Shown here: positions 1-6,759 of the stretch, in pieces
Layout: each line of letters opens with the position of its first letter
Numbering within the stretch: position 1 is the stretch's first letter
Origin: Chryseobacterium sp.
GTDB lineage: Bacteria > Bacteroidota > Bacteroidia > Flavobacteriales > Weeksellaceae
DNA length: 64,000 nucleotides
Assembly (NCBI RefSeq): GCF_019236175.1
Contig: NZ_JAFAJM010000005.1
Coordinates: 286,288-350,287 of the forward strand
Direction of reading: 5' to 3'
Translations under genes and position numbers: made by a program
The notes under the pieces: model-generated
What the model saw: only the letters and a program-made list of their open reading frames with translations
Databases searched by the model: none
What the model was told of the DNA's origin: nothing

Positions 1-1284
1 TTCGTTCTGGGAATTTTTACTGCAGCAATTTCCTCTTCATTAGTGGGGTTACTGTATATCCTTCTTTGGATCGTACTTCCAAAAGCTGAAACCGCAGCCG
101 ATTTTTTGAAAATGAAGGGAAAGCCTATGAACTTCGACAATCTTAAAAATGAATCGAACAAACTGGTTCAGTTTGCCAACGAATCTACACAGAGAGTCGG
201 AGAAATATACAACGAAAACAAGCCTTATATCAACAACGCAGGAAGCGGAGTATGGAATATCTTTAAATACTTCGTAGGAGGTTTATTTGTAATCATGGCT
301 GTAGGAAGCATTATCGGAGTATTCGTATTATTCGGTCTTTTCGGAATGGATACGGATTTCCCGGGAGCCAACCAGATCAGATTCTATATGGATGATAATG
401 GTCTTGATAAAGTCCTGGCTGCCATTATGGTCATCGGAAGTTTAATTCCGGCCATTATCTTCAGTTTATTAAGTATTAAGATATTTTCTCCAAAAACTAA
501 ATTGAGAAATATCGGATGGGTGATCGGAGGTTTATTCCTTCTGCTTATCGGATTAGGAACTTATTTCGGAATCAGTATGGCAAAGAAAAACCTGATTTAT
601 AAAGGAAGCAAGGAAGATGTGGAGAATGTTGCCATCAATACCACTTCTGATACCATCTATGTAGATGTAAAACAGGTTAATATTCCTCAGAATTTCAAGG
701 CTTATGACGATGATATTTACTCAGACAAAAAAACAGTATACGAAGAAGATTATATCTCTGTAGAGGTAACAAGAAAACCTGAAGTGAAAACACCTTACCT
801 GATTATTAAAAAAGAAGGAAACGGATATAACTTCCCTATTCAGGTAACTGTACCGGTGGAGGTGATCAACAATAAAGTAATGCTTCCAAACTACATTAAG
901 TATCCTTATGAACACAGATTCAGAGATTACAGAGTAGAGTACGAACTGGTAGTTCCACAGAAATCAGTAGTGATTCCGACTCAGAAAAACAGAATTGATT
1001 TTGAAGGAGATCTTGACGGAGACGGCATCAATGATAATGATCAGGACAAAGATGAAAATCACCATGGTATCAGAATTGAAAAAAATAAAATTACCGTAAA
1101 CGGATCTACCATCACTTACGGTACCGATGATAAAGACAGTGTGATCGTGAACGGTAAGAAAGTTCCGAGCTACCATGTTGAGAAAGTAATTGATTCAGTG
1201 ACGTCAGGCATCAAGAAAATGAACAAAGATGTAGACATCAAAATCAAAGACGGGAAAAACGAAATTTCCATACAAACTAAATAA
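1..1284 (+). CDS. PspC-domain membrane protein (5' end outside window)
   Basis: The frame is open from base 1, so the start lies upstream; the GTG at 43 is internal. The 427 visible residues begin in the end of a PspC domain (hydrophobic run ending LLYILLWIVLP). Three further membrane segments follow, at about residues 85-115, 135-155 and 170-195. A hydrophilic C-terminal region of about 225 residues comes next, with an Asp-rich stretch (DLDGDGINDNDQDKD, about residue 335) resembling a calcium-binding thrombospondin-3/EF-hand loop. PspC proteins are inner-membrane proteins linked to envelope stress, or act as membrane-bound regulators in Bacteroidetes. The family call rests on the PspC remnant and topology; the role of the C-terminal domain is unknown. 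Confidence 0.85.
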   Translation, partial: FVLGIFTAAISSSLVGLLYILLWIVLPKAETAADFLKMKGKPMNFDNLKNESNKLVQFANESTQRVGEIYNENKPYINNAGSGVWNIFKYFVGGLFVIMAVGSIIGVFVLFGLFGMDTDFPGANQIRFYMDDNGLDKVLAAIMVIGSLIPAIIFSLLSIKIFSPKTKLRNIGWVIGGLFLLLIGLGTYFGISMAKKNLIYKGSKEDVENVAINTTSDTIYVDVKQVNIPQNFKAYDDDIYSDKKTVYEEDYISVEVTRKPEVKTPYLIIKKEGNGYNFPIQVTVPVEVINNKVMLPNYIKYPYEHRFRDYRVEYELVVPQKSVVIPTQKNRIDFEGDLDGDGINDNDQDKDENHHGIRIEKNKITVNGSTITYGTDDKDSVIVNGKKVPSYHVEKVIDSVTSGIKKMNKDVDIKIKDGKNEISIQTK

Positions 1285-1301
1285 TTAACTTCAGAGAGTG
1301 C

Positions 1302-1346
1302 GAGAAGGTGTGAATGGACAGCAACCGTTTGAAATTCACATCCTTC
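1302..1346 (+). other. Imperfect hairpin after the pspC-like gene
   Basis: The arm at 1302-1313 (GAGAAGGTGTGAA region) pairs with 1335-1347 (TTCACATCCTTCT) apart from one bulged base. No immediate U-tract follows, so it may be a weak terminator or an mRNA 3'-end stabiliser for the upstream gene. Confidence 0.4.
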
Positions 1347-1405
1347 TTATCTCAGAAAAGTGAAAAAAATCATATTTTTTAGTTTCTTATCTGGAAAAAA
1401 ATCTT

Positions 1406-1413
1406 TATTTTCG
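1406..1413 (+). promoter_or_regulatory. Putative promoter -7 box of the 20-codon gene
   Basis: TATTTTCG is one base off the Bacteroidetes TAnnTTTG element. Transcription would start near 1418, about 43 bases before the small ORF. No clear -33 TTG was found, so the call is tentative. Confidence 0.4.
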
Positions 1414-1460
1414 TACTGTTAAAATACTATAACCATAAAACAAAAACACACACACCTATC

Positions 1461-1523
1461 ATGATACAATTTGCTTTAGAATTTGTAATGAAAATCGTAG
1501 ATTTAATCAACGGTTTGTTTTAA
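1461..1523 (+). CDS. 20-residue hydrophobic/amphipathic peptide
   Basis: A 20-codon ORF encodes MIQFALEFVMKIVDLINGLF, ending in TAA. Charged or polar residues E7, K11, D14 and N17 are spaced 3-4 apart, so as a helix the peptide would be amphipathic with one polar face. It sits alone between a promoter-like box (1406) and a perfect 11-bp terminator hairpin (1550-1578), which suggests a dedicated short transcript of about 165 nt. I do not recognise a family. It could be a membrane-active small protein, a type I toxin-like peptide, or a chance ORF inside a small RNA. No antisense antitoxin RNA is evident. Confidence 0.4.
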   Translation: MIQFALEFVMKIVDLINGLF

Positions 1524-1549
1524 GAGCGATAATATTTCAATATATTTGT

Positions 1550-1585
1550 AAAGTATAACCATAATTTGGTTATACTTTTTTGTTT
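1550..1585 (+). terminator. Rho-independent terminator (11-bp perfect stem)
   Basis: AAAGTATAACC (1550-1560) pairs perfectly with GGTTATACTTT (1568-1578) around a 7-base loop, followed by a T-run. It would end the transcript carrying the 20-codon ORF. A perfect TATATTTG box (1541-1548) lies just before it and could start the acyltransferase mRNA, in which case the hairpin would be that mRNA's 5' end. Confidence 0.75.
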
Positions 1586-1600
1586 TTAATCCAAGAATCT

Positions 1601-2185
1601 ATGAAAAAGCTGATAGGCAAACTAATGTTAAAATTATTAGGCTGGAAAGTCGTTTTACAGGGCGATGTCAACAACCTGAACAGGTGTATCCTTGTAGTGG
1701 CACCACATACTCATAACATGGAATACATTTTAGGAAACCTTGCTTATTGGTCCTTAAAAAAACCGCTAAAAATCATTATCAAAGATGCTCATACCAAAGC
1801 ATGGTACGGTGGGCTAGTAAAAGGGCTTGGCGGAATTGGTATCGACAGAAGCCAGAAAAATGATCTGGTTAACTTTGTAGCGAGCCAGTTTGCAAAAGAA
1901 GATTTCAGCCTGGTTATTACTCCCGAAGGAACGCGAAGCTGGGTTCCCAAATGGAGAAAAGGATTTTACCATATGGCATTAGCCGCAAAAGTACCTATTG
2001 TTCTGGCTGCAGGAGATTTTAAAAGAAATATTGTGTATCTCGGCTACACGATTCCTTATGAAAGACTTGCTACTGCTCCTTTTTCAGACATTATGCAGGA
2101 GATCCAGGACTATTATATCAAAAACGATATTGTACCTAAAGTTCCGGCAAACTGGAATCCTAATATTATGGGAGCGGGAGAATAA
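1601..2185 (+). CDS. Lysophospholipid acyltransferase family protein (PlsC-like)
   Basis: The 194-residue protein belongs to the LPLAT/AGPAT superfamily, which transfers acyl groups to lysophosphatidic acid or a related acceptor at the inner membrane. It has the catalytic block as H36-x4-E41 (APHTHNMEY) instead of the usual H-x4-D, the GIDR block near residue 80, and the substrate-binding EGTRS block at 109-113. The ATG at 1601 (MKKLIGKL) is chosen over an in-frame TTG at 1580, because the TTG lies inside the terminator tail. The acceptor is unknown, and family members also include N-acyltransferases for ornithine/glycine lipids. The Glu-for-Asp change at the catalytic position is notable; many family members have Asp. 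Confidence 0.85.
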   Translation: MKKLIGKLMLKLLGWKVVLQGDVNNLNRCILVVAPHTHNMEYILGNLAYWSLKKPLKIIIKDAHTKAWYGGLVKGLGGIGIDRSQKNDLVNFVASQFAKEDFSLVITPEGTRSWVPKWRKGFYHMALAAKVPIVLAAGDFKRNIVYLGYTIPYERLATAPFSDIMQEIQDYYIKNDIVPKVPANWNPNIMGAGE

Positions 2186-2243
2186 GCCAACCCGCAATTA
2201 TTATTTCCGCTAATCAATCATCATCATTTATCTACTATACAAA

Positions 2244-2672
2244 ATGAAAGATCAGACAAAAGAAGAACTATTGGAGTTTTTGAATAACTGGGGAAATGAA
2301 ACCTTAGCAAAAACTCTCGAAATAAAATTTATCGATATTGATATCGAAAACGAGACCCTTACTGCTACAATGCCTGTACTCCCAAGAACACATCAGCCGT
2401 TCGGAATTATGCACGGCGGAGCAAGCTGTGTATTGGCAGAAACCTTAGGGTCTAGCCTGTCTAATATTTTTATAGACGGAAACAAATATTATGGAGTAGG
2501 AACCAACATTAATTCTAATCATCTGAGAAGCAAAAAAGATGGTCTTGTAACGGCTACAGCCCGATTTATAAGAAAAGGAAAAACAATGCATGTTTCCGAA
2601 ATTGAAATCAGAGACGAAAAAGGAACACTCATCAATCATACTACAATGACCAACAATATTATTCTGAGATAA
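2244..2672 (+). CDS. menI: Hotdog-fold acyl-CoA thioesterase, MenI/YdiI-like
   Basis: The 142-residue PaaI-type hotdog thioesterase carries the signature HGGASCVLAE (residues 57-66), with the catalytic carboxylate E66 as in DHNA-CoA thioesterase YdiI/MenI. That enzyme releases 1,4-dihydroxy-2-naphthoate from its CoA ester in menaquinone synthesis. The next gene on the same strand is an isochorismate synthase, which supports this role. A terminator and a separate promoter lie between the two, so they are neighbours but probably not one transcript. The alternative is a general acyl-CoA thioesterase; context favours MenI. Confidence 0.75.
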   Translation: MKDQTKEELLEFLNNWGNETLAKTLEIKFIDIDIENETLTATMPVLPRTHQPFGIMHGGASCVLAETLGSSLSNIFIDGNKYYGVGTNINSNHLRSKKDGLVTATARFIRKGKTMHVSEIEIRDEKGTLINHTTMTNNIILR

Positions 2673-2699
2673 ATCAGGAGATATCAATAAAGGGATAAG

Positions 2700-2722
2700 G
2701 CTCAATTTTTGAGCTTTTTTTT
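2700..2722 (+). terminator. Rho-independent terminator after menI
   Basis: GCTCAA (2700-2705) pairs with TTGAGC (2709-2714) around a TTT loop and is followed by eight T residues. Confidence 0.75.
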
Positions 2723-2799
2723 ATACTTAAATAAGAAGTATTTTACACAAAATATTCTATGTTTTTAAAATATTTTAGTAAAAAACATTTCTTTTAATT

Positions 2800-2829
2800 T
2801 TGACATTTTTAAGACTAATAATACCTTTG
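2800..2829 (+). promoter_or_regulatory. Bacteroidetes-type promoter of menF
   Basis: TTG (2800-2802), a 19-base spacer and TACCTTTG (2822-2829) match the Flavobacteriia consensus TTG-N17-23-TAnnTTTG. Transcription would start near 2834, giving a leader of about 68 nt. Confidence 0.75.
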
Positions 2830-2901
2830 CAGAAAGGAAAATCAATCCCGGAATTCTCTGTATTATTTCCGCCGGTGATTTTCAAAATCTACTCATAGCT
2901 A

Positions 2902-3867
2902 ATGATTTATTTCAAACTTCCTTTTGACGAGCAATTATATTCCACAGATCAGAATAAAAAAACAAGCGCGGTACATTTTTACTCATTCGACAGACAACAT
3001 ACGATCAGTTTTGAAGGTGACATCATAAAGACTACCGAAAACAACTTTCAAAAGGATATTTCTACTTTCCCTCTGTTCAATGATGAAAATAATATTGATC
3101 CTGAAACGAAAAATGAATATATAAACACGCTTCAGCAGGTTATTGAAGTGATTAAGAAAAATAACCTTCCCAAGCTGGTGTATTCAAGAAGAAAAATGTT
3201 TAAAAACTTTTCTCAGATTGATCTGAAAGAGAGTTTTAACAATATATGTACCTCCTATCCTAATGCTTTCCGGTATCTTTTTAACGATGGTAGCCAAACC
3301 TGGATGGGTGCTTTTTCAGAAGTATTGGGAAAATTCAATAAAAACACTCACGAATTCGAAACCATGGCCCTTGCAGGAACACTTCCCGTGTCTGAAAAAT
3401 GGTCTGAAAAAGAGATTGAAGAACAAAAACCTGTTACCACATACATTCAAAATATTCTTGAAACTTATTCCGGGGATATACAACAATCGGAAACTTACGA
3501 TCATATTTCAGGGAATATCAAACATCTCCGTACGGATTTTAAAACCCATATCAATCCTGAAGACCTCGATAAGCTCATTCAGGACCTTCATCCTACTCCT
3601 GCCGTTTGTGGGATTCCTAAAGATTTTTGTATTGAAAATATTCAGAAGTATGAAAAATTCCCTCGTGAGTTATATGCGGGTTACATTAAAATTGAAACAG
3701 AAGACTGTATTTTATACTTTGTGAATCTTCGTTGTGCAAGACTTTACAAAAATTCTGTTTATGCCTTTGTAGGGGGTGGCATTACTGCACAAAGCAATCC
3801 TGAAAAAGAATGGGCAGAAACCGAGCTGAAATCGGAAGCAATATTGAAGAACCTATTTTTTACCTAA
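2902..3867 (+). CDS. menF: Isochorismate synthase (chorismate-binding family)
   Basis: Converts chorismate to isochorismate, the entry step of menaquinone (or isochorismate-derived siderophore) synthesis. The 321-residue protein has the chorismate-binding core: KLVYSRRK near residue 92, a W-x-GAFSEVLGKF stretch, ETMALAGTLP near 153, LHPTPAVCGIPK near 230, RELYAGYI and a C-terminal GGGITAQSNPEKEWAETELKS motif with the metal-binding glutamates. It is shorter at the N-terminus than E. coli MenF (about 430 residues), as is usual in Flavobacteriia. Its end overlaps the convergent LuxR-type gene by 15 bases. Adjacency to the MenI-like thioesterase supports the menaquinone role over a siderophore one. 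Confidence 0.88.
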   Translation: MIYFKLPFDEQLYSTDQNKKTSAVHFYSFDRQHTISFEGDIIKTTENNFQKDISTFPLFNDENNIDPETKNEYINTLQQVIEVIKKNNLPKLVYSRRKMFKNFSQIDLKESFNNICTSYPNAFRYLFNDGSQTWMGAFSEVLGKFNKNTHEFETMALAGTLPVSEKWSEKEIEEQKPVTTYIQNILETYSGDIQQSETYDHISGNIKHLRTDFKTHINPEDLDKLIQDLHPTPAVCGIPKDFCIENIQKYEKFPRELYAGYIKIETEDCILYFVNLRCARLYKNSVYAFVGGGITAQSNPEKEWAETELKSEAILKNLFFT

Positions 3868-4737
3868 GCGTATTTTATTATTTCCAATTTTGGCAATAAG
3901 CCCTTTTTTTCCTTTTACATCAGCTTTTTTATAAATATTGGAAAGGTGTGCAGAAACTGTTTTTTCAGAAATATTTAATTTACTCCCTATTTCAACATAT
4001 TTAATATTCTTATTCTCAATTATTAAATTTACTATTTCAGTTTCTCTTTCTGTAAGATCTGACAGAAACTCCCAATTTCGTCCTTTTCCTATATAAAAAA
4101 AATATTCTATTCCTATAAAAAAATAACCTATAGTAAATAAACTCTGCTCTATTGATTGATTATCTCCCAATAATAACATTGTAACCGGAACAGATACAAC
4201 ACTGAAAAGACCTAATAATCCAGCAACAGCATGAAATTTTCTAAACTGATCATAAAATTCTAAATCATCTTCAGTTTTATTCTTATAGAGGATATAGATC
4301 AGAAATAAAATAAAACAAACAGGAATAATGAGAAAAAGCTTACGAGATATTTCAAGATTTCCTGTAATTACATAAGGAATAATAAAACCGACAACTAAAT
4401 TTACAGAGAGACACATCATGACATAATTAAAATGCAAATAGTTTTTAAAACTCAGACTGTAATATTTTGACAAAAAATAAATATAATATCCAATGGTTAT
4501 AGAACCTACTGTATACGCTATTACATTTTGCGATAAAACATTAATATTAAAGCTTTTATCTGGTAAAAGCCCAGAACTTAGATTATTCAAAATGACAGCA
4601 AATGTTAACAACAAAAAATGAAGATCAAAACTTTTATTGCCCTCTTTAATGGAAACTCTTATTAATACAAATCCTAATATTAAGATCAGTAGACATAGGC
4701 ATATAAAAGTAATAGTATGAATTTCAGTACCAAACAT
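3853..4737 (-). CDS. Membrane-anchored LuxR-type transcriptional regulator
   Basis: The 294-residue protein has about seven hydrophobic segments covering residues 8-220, then a LuxR/FixJ-type HTH at about 228-290. That domain shows the LTERETEIVNLI start, the recognition helix region NISEKTVSAHLSNIY and a basic tail. It looks like a membrane sensor coupled directly to a DNA-binding domain; such proteins are common in Flavobacteriia and their ligands are mostly unknown. It is transcribed away from the peptide-export locus at 5.7 kb, with only a broken acetyltransferase gene between them, so a regulatory link is possible but is inference. Base composition is more AT-rich than menF upstream. Confidence 0.8.
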   Translation of the reverse strand: MFGTEIHTITFICLCLLILILGFVLIRVSIKEGNKSFDLHFLLLTFAVILNNLSSGLLPDKSFNINVLSQNVIAYTVGSITIGYYIYFLSKYYSLSFKNYLHFNYVMMCLSVNLVVGFIIPYVITGNLEISRKLFLIIPVCFILFLIYILYKNKTEDDLEFYDQFRKFHAVAGLLGLFSVVSVPVTMLLLGDNQSIEQSLFTIGYFFIGIEYFFYIGKGRNWEFLSDLTERETEIVNLIIENKNIKYVEIGSKLNISEKTVSAHLSNIYKKADVKGKKGLIAKIGNNKIRLGKK

Positions 4738-4740
4738 CCC

Positions 4741-5312
4741 TTATAAATAGTGTATCAAAAAATAAAATCTGAATCCAAAATCTTCTTCATGATAAATTTT
4801 AAAACCAAATTTTTCATAAAAAGAGAGATTTATAACGGTTAATGTTTCCAAACAAATAGCTTGTTTCTTTCCTGAATAATAATTAATAATTTTATTCATA
4901 AAAGCACTACCAATACTACTACCCTGCGAATTAACATCTACCCCGATAAACCAGAGATGGATATAGTCAATATTTTTGGGTAGATACATTTGCATAATTT
5001 TTTCTTTATAAATGACTTTTTTCAAATTATCTAATCCTACAACATTTTTGACAAGCAAAATATCTAACCAAAGGGGATAAAGAAAGTTTTTCTTTGTTTG
5101 CAGTGGATCTAATAATATACAGCAGGTATTATTTAAATCATTAAGCCCAACATCTCCGTAGCGTTTTCTTTTGCAATAGAATAATCAATAAGTTTCGAAA
5201 TCAACACTTTTTCATTTTTTATTTTAAGAATATAATTCACTGACTTATTATTAAAAAGCCCCACTTCGTATTGCCTTTGCAACAGGCAACTCTTTTTCTT
5301 GTATTTTTTCAT
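4741..5312 (-). pseudogene. Frameshifted GNAT N-acetyltransferase
   Basis: An intact 105-codon ORF (4741-5058) holds the C-terminal half of a GNAT fold: IHLWFIGVDVNSQGSSIGSAFM (acetyl-CoA loop) and ETLTVINLSFYEKFGFKIY. Homologous-looking sequence continues upstream on the same strand to an ATG at 5312, but in other frames. It reads NNKSVNYILKIKNEKV, then KLIDYSIAKENATEML, then LNNTCCILLDPLQTKKNF, the order expected for this GNAT subfamily. One base seems to be missing near 5140, where restoring an A would give LGLNDLNN. A second shift lies near 5270, where ELPVAKAIRSGAF sits in a third frame. The gene is therefore broken unless these are assembly errors. Its stop lies three bases from the LuxR-type start. 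Confidence 0.7.
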
Positions 5313-5725
5313 TTAAAATTAATTAACATGTTTTCAATATTCATCAAAAGCAAAAAAGTAAAATAAAAAAACTTAAATAAAACATAAATAACTGAAAAAC
5401 AAAAATTTACGTCATTTTATTCAAGTACTAATTTACAAAAAAAAGCAAAATTTCGCAGACGTATTGAGCCTGAAAATCTATTTTACAAAATGCTAAAAAT
5501 CAACAAAATAAAATCCTTAAATTCTCTACACCGTGAAATTAAGGGTAAATTAAGTAAGAAATTTTATGTTTTTTTGTAGATACTGAGTAAGTTTAAACAA
5601 ACAAAACACAAATGTTTATTTTTTGTATGCGTACAGTGCAAATATAAATATGATGCTGATCAGCAAATTCCCATGTCAGGGATTATATGACAAAATAATA
5701 CTATTAAATTTAAAATCTTAGCAAA
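5313..5725. promoter_or_regulatory. AT-rich region upstream of the peptide locus, with a 12-bp palindrome
   Basis: 413 bases without a convincing gene. TGCTGATCAGCA (5654-5665) is a perfect palindrome about 60 bases before the first precursor gene and could be an operator. No full TTG-N-TAnnTTTG promoter stands out; the T-rich TATTTTTTG near 5617 is the closest match. A 29-codon Lys-rich ORF at 5490-5579 was seen but not called. Confidence 0.4.
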
Positions 5726-5896
5726 ATGAATTTAAAAAAATTAAACGTAGTAGAGCTTGACGCTCAAGAGTTAAAAGAAACTGAAGGAGGATGGTGGCAA
5801 GCCGCTTTAGTTGCATTAGGTATCTCTGCTATTAGCAACTGGGGGGACATTCGTGAAGGATGGAGTGATGGAGGAAGTGGACATCCAAGACACTAA
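5726..5896 (+). CDS. Double-glycine leader bacteriocin-type precursor peptide A
   Basis: A 56-residue ORF too short for default gene calling. Residues 1-22 form a classic GG leader (MNLKKLNVVELDAQELKETEGG) with the ELxxQEL-type pattern and GG at 21-22. The predicted 34-residue core starts WWQAALVALGISAISNW and ends GDIREGWSDGGSGHPRH, with hydrophobic first and Gly/charged second halves. This layout, including the NWxDIxxGWSDG element, is that of class IIb (lactobin A/cerein 7B-like) bacteriocins found beside C39 exporters in Flavobacteriia. The core has no Cys, so no lantibiotic or disulfide is expected. A matched C39-peptidase ABC exporter and HlyD adaptor lie downstream. The product could be a bacteriocin or a signalling peptide. 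Confidence 0.85.
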   Translation: MNLKKLNVVELDAQELKETEGGWWQAALVALGISAISNWGDIREGWSDGGSGHPRH

Positions 5897-5905
5897 TTAA
5901 TCCAA

Positions 5906-6022
5906 ATGAAAAAAAACAAGATGAGTTTTACAAGTATAGTCATCAATATAATGATTTTTGCTCTCGTGTTGGCTTTCATGCAATACAGTCCTGAATTATA
6001 TAGAACAATAAAAAAATTTTAA
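5906..6022 (+). CDS. 38-residue single-span membrane peptide, possible immunity protein
   Basis: The ORF lies 9 bases after precursor A and 4 bases before precursor B on the same strand, so co-expression is likely. The product has a basic N-terminus (MKKNKMS), one membrane span (about residues 9-26) and a short C-terminal tail ending YRTIKKF. It has no GG motif, so it is probably not an exported substrate. Small single-span proteins encoded beside bacteriocin genes often act as immunity or accessory factors; that role here is inference from position. An alternative start at M6 is possible. Confidence 0.65.
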   Translation: MKKNKMSFTSIVINIMIFALVLAFMQYSPELYRTIKKF

Positions 6023-6026
6023 ACAA

Positions 6027-6194
6027 ATGAAAAATATAGAATTAATAGATTTAACAGAAAATGAGTGTTTATCAATTAGTGGAGGTGAATCTGCTTGGTA
6101 TTGGGTCGCTTATGGAGCAAGGCGTGCTGTTGCATTTATGTCAGATGTAAATGACAGTATTCAAGGTGGTGGTGGATATTACCAAAGATGGTAA
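6027..6194 (+). CDS. Double-glycine leader bacteriocin-type precursor peptide B
   Basis: A 55-residue ORF. The 20-residue leader MKNIELIDLTENECLSISGG ends in GG and carries the L-x3-E-x-x-x-I/L-S pattern recognised by C39 peptidases. The predicted 35-residue core begins ESAWYWVAYGARRAVAF and ends GGGGYYQRW. It is aromatic and Gly-rich, with one Arg pair and no Cys; the leader itself has one Cys (C14). With precursor A it could form a two-peptide (class IIb) bacteriocin, because the cores differ while both leaders fit the same exporter. Alternatively the two could act singly. Confidence 0.82.
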   Translation: MKNIELIDLTENECLSISGGESAWYWVAYGARRAVAFMSDVNDSIQGGGGYYQRW

Positions 6195-6220
6195 TATAAT
6201 TTGAAAAAGTCAATAAAATT

Positions 6221-6250
6221 AATCTGCCTCTACATCTGAGGCAGATTTTC
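6221..6250 (+). terminator. Intra-operon hairpin (attenuator or partial terminator)
   Basis: AATCTGCCTC (6221-6230) pairs perfectly with GAGGCAGATT (6238-6247) around a 7-base loop. Only two more T residues and then C follow, so termination may be partial. It lies between the precursor genes and the immunity/export genes, where it could keep precursor mRNA in excess or protect its 3' end. Confidence 0.7.
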
Positions 6251-6302
6251 ATAAAAAAGAACTGATAAATAAATTTTTGTCTCCTGTTTAGTGCGTTTTT
6301 TT

Positions 6303-6731
6303 ATGAAAAGAGTCTTTATTTTATTTTTGTGTTGCTTGGCTATCTCTATTGGGGTCAGCTATAGTTTTAATTTTTTTAACGATCATTTCTTTCACTTTAA
6401 AGCAAGTGGAAACCAAGACGAAGAGGTTCCTACATTTTACATATTATTGTTGGGCCCATTATTAGAAACTGTAATTTTTCAATACGTTGTGTATAATTTT
6501 TTGTCATACATAAAAATTAAAAAAGATTGGATTTGCATCATCTTAATGAGTTTGATTTTTTCATTGGTACATTATTACAGTATTTTTTATGTGTTAATGG
6601 TTTTTTTTAGTAGCCTTGCATCACATTATTTTTACATTACTACTTTAAAGAAAAATGCCATACTGTCATTTTTCGGTACGTTTCTTCTTCATTCAATGTA
6701 TAATTTATTTGGTTATTTATTCGTGGTATAG
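6303..6731 (+). CDS. CPBP-family (Abi/CAAX-protease-like) membrane protein, putative bacteriocin immunity
   Basis: The 142-residue protein has about four membrane segments. The three CPBP motifs are recognisable but altered: GPLLETVIFQ (E55, Q60) for the usual EExxxR, FSLVH (86-90), and LLHSMYN (H130, N134). Family members are membrane glutamic-type proteases (Rce1-like), and several act as self-immunity proteins beside bacteriocin genes in Gram-positive bacteria. It lies between two GG precursors and their exporter, which supports immunity or maturation. A single Glu and Gln-for-Arg in motif 1 may mean reduced or changed catalysis. The ATG at 6303 is preferred over the GTG at 6291. Confidence 0.75.
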   Translation: MKRVFILFLCCLAISIGVSYSFNFFNDHFFHFKASGNQDEEVPTFYILLLGPLLETVIFQYVVYNFLSYIKIKKDWICIILMSLIFSLVHYYSIFYVLMVFFSSLASHYFYITTLKKNAILSFFGTFLLHSMYNLFGYLFVV

Positions 6732-6759
6732 AAAGATTTGAACATTAAAAAATTCACAA

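Noticed and set aside
1998..2213. 71-codon ORF inside the acyltransferase gene
   Set aside because: It is a shadow frame of the LPLAT coding sequence.
5490..5579. 29-codon Lys-rich ORF (MLKINKIKSLNSLHREIKGK...) before the precursor genes
   Set aside because: It has no GG leader, promoter or recognised family, and AT-rich DNA readily yields such ORFs.
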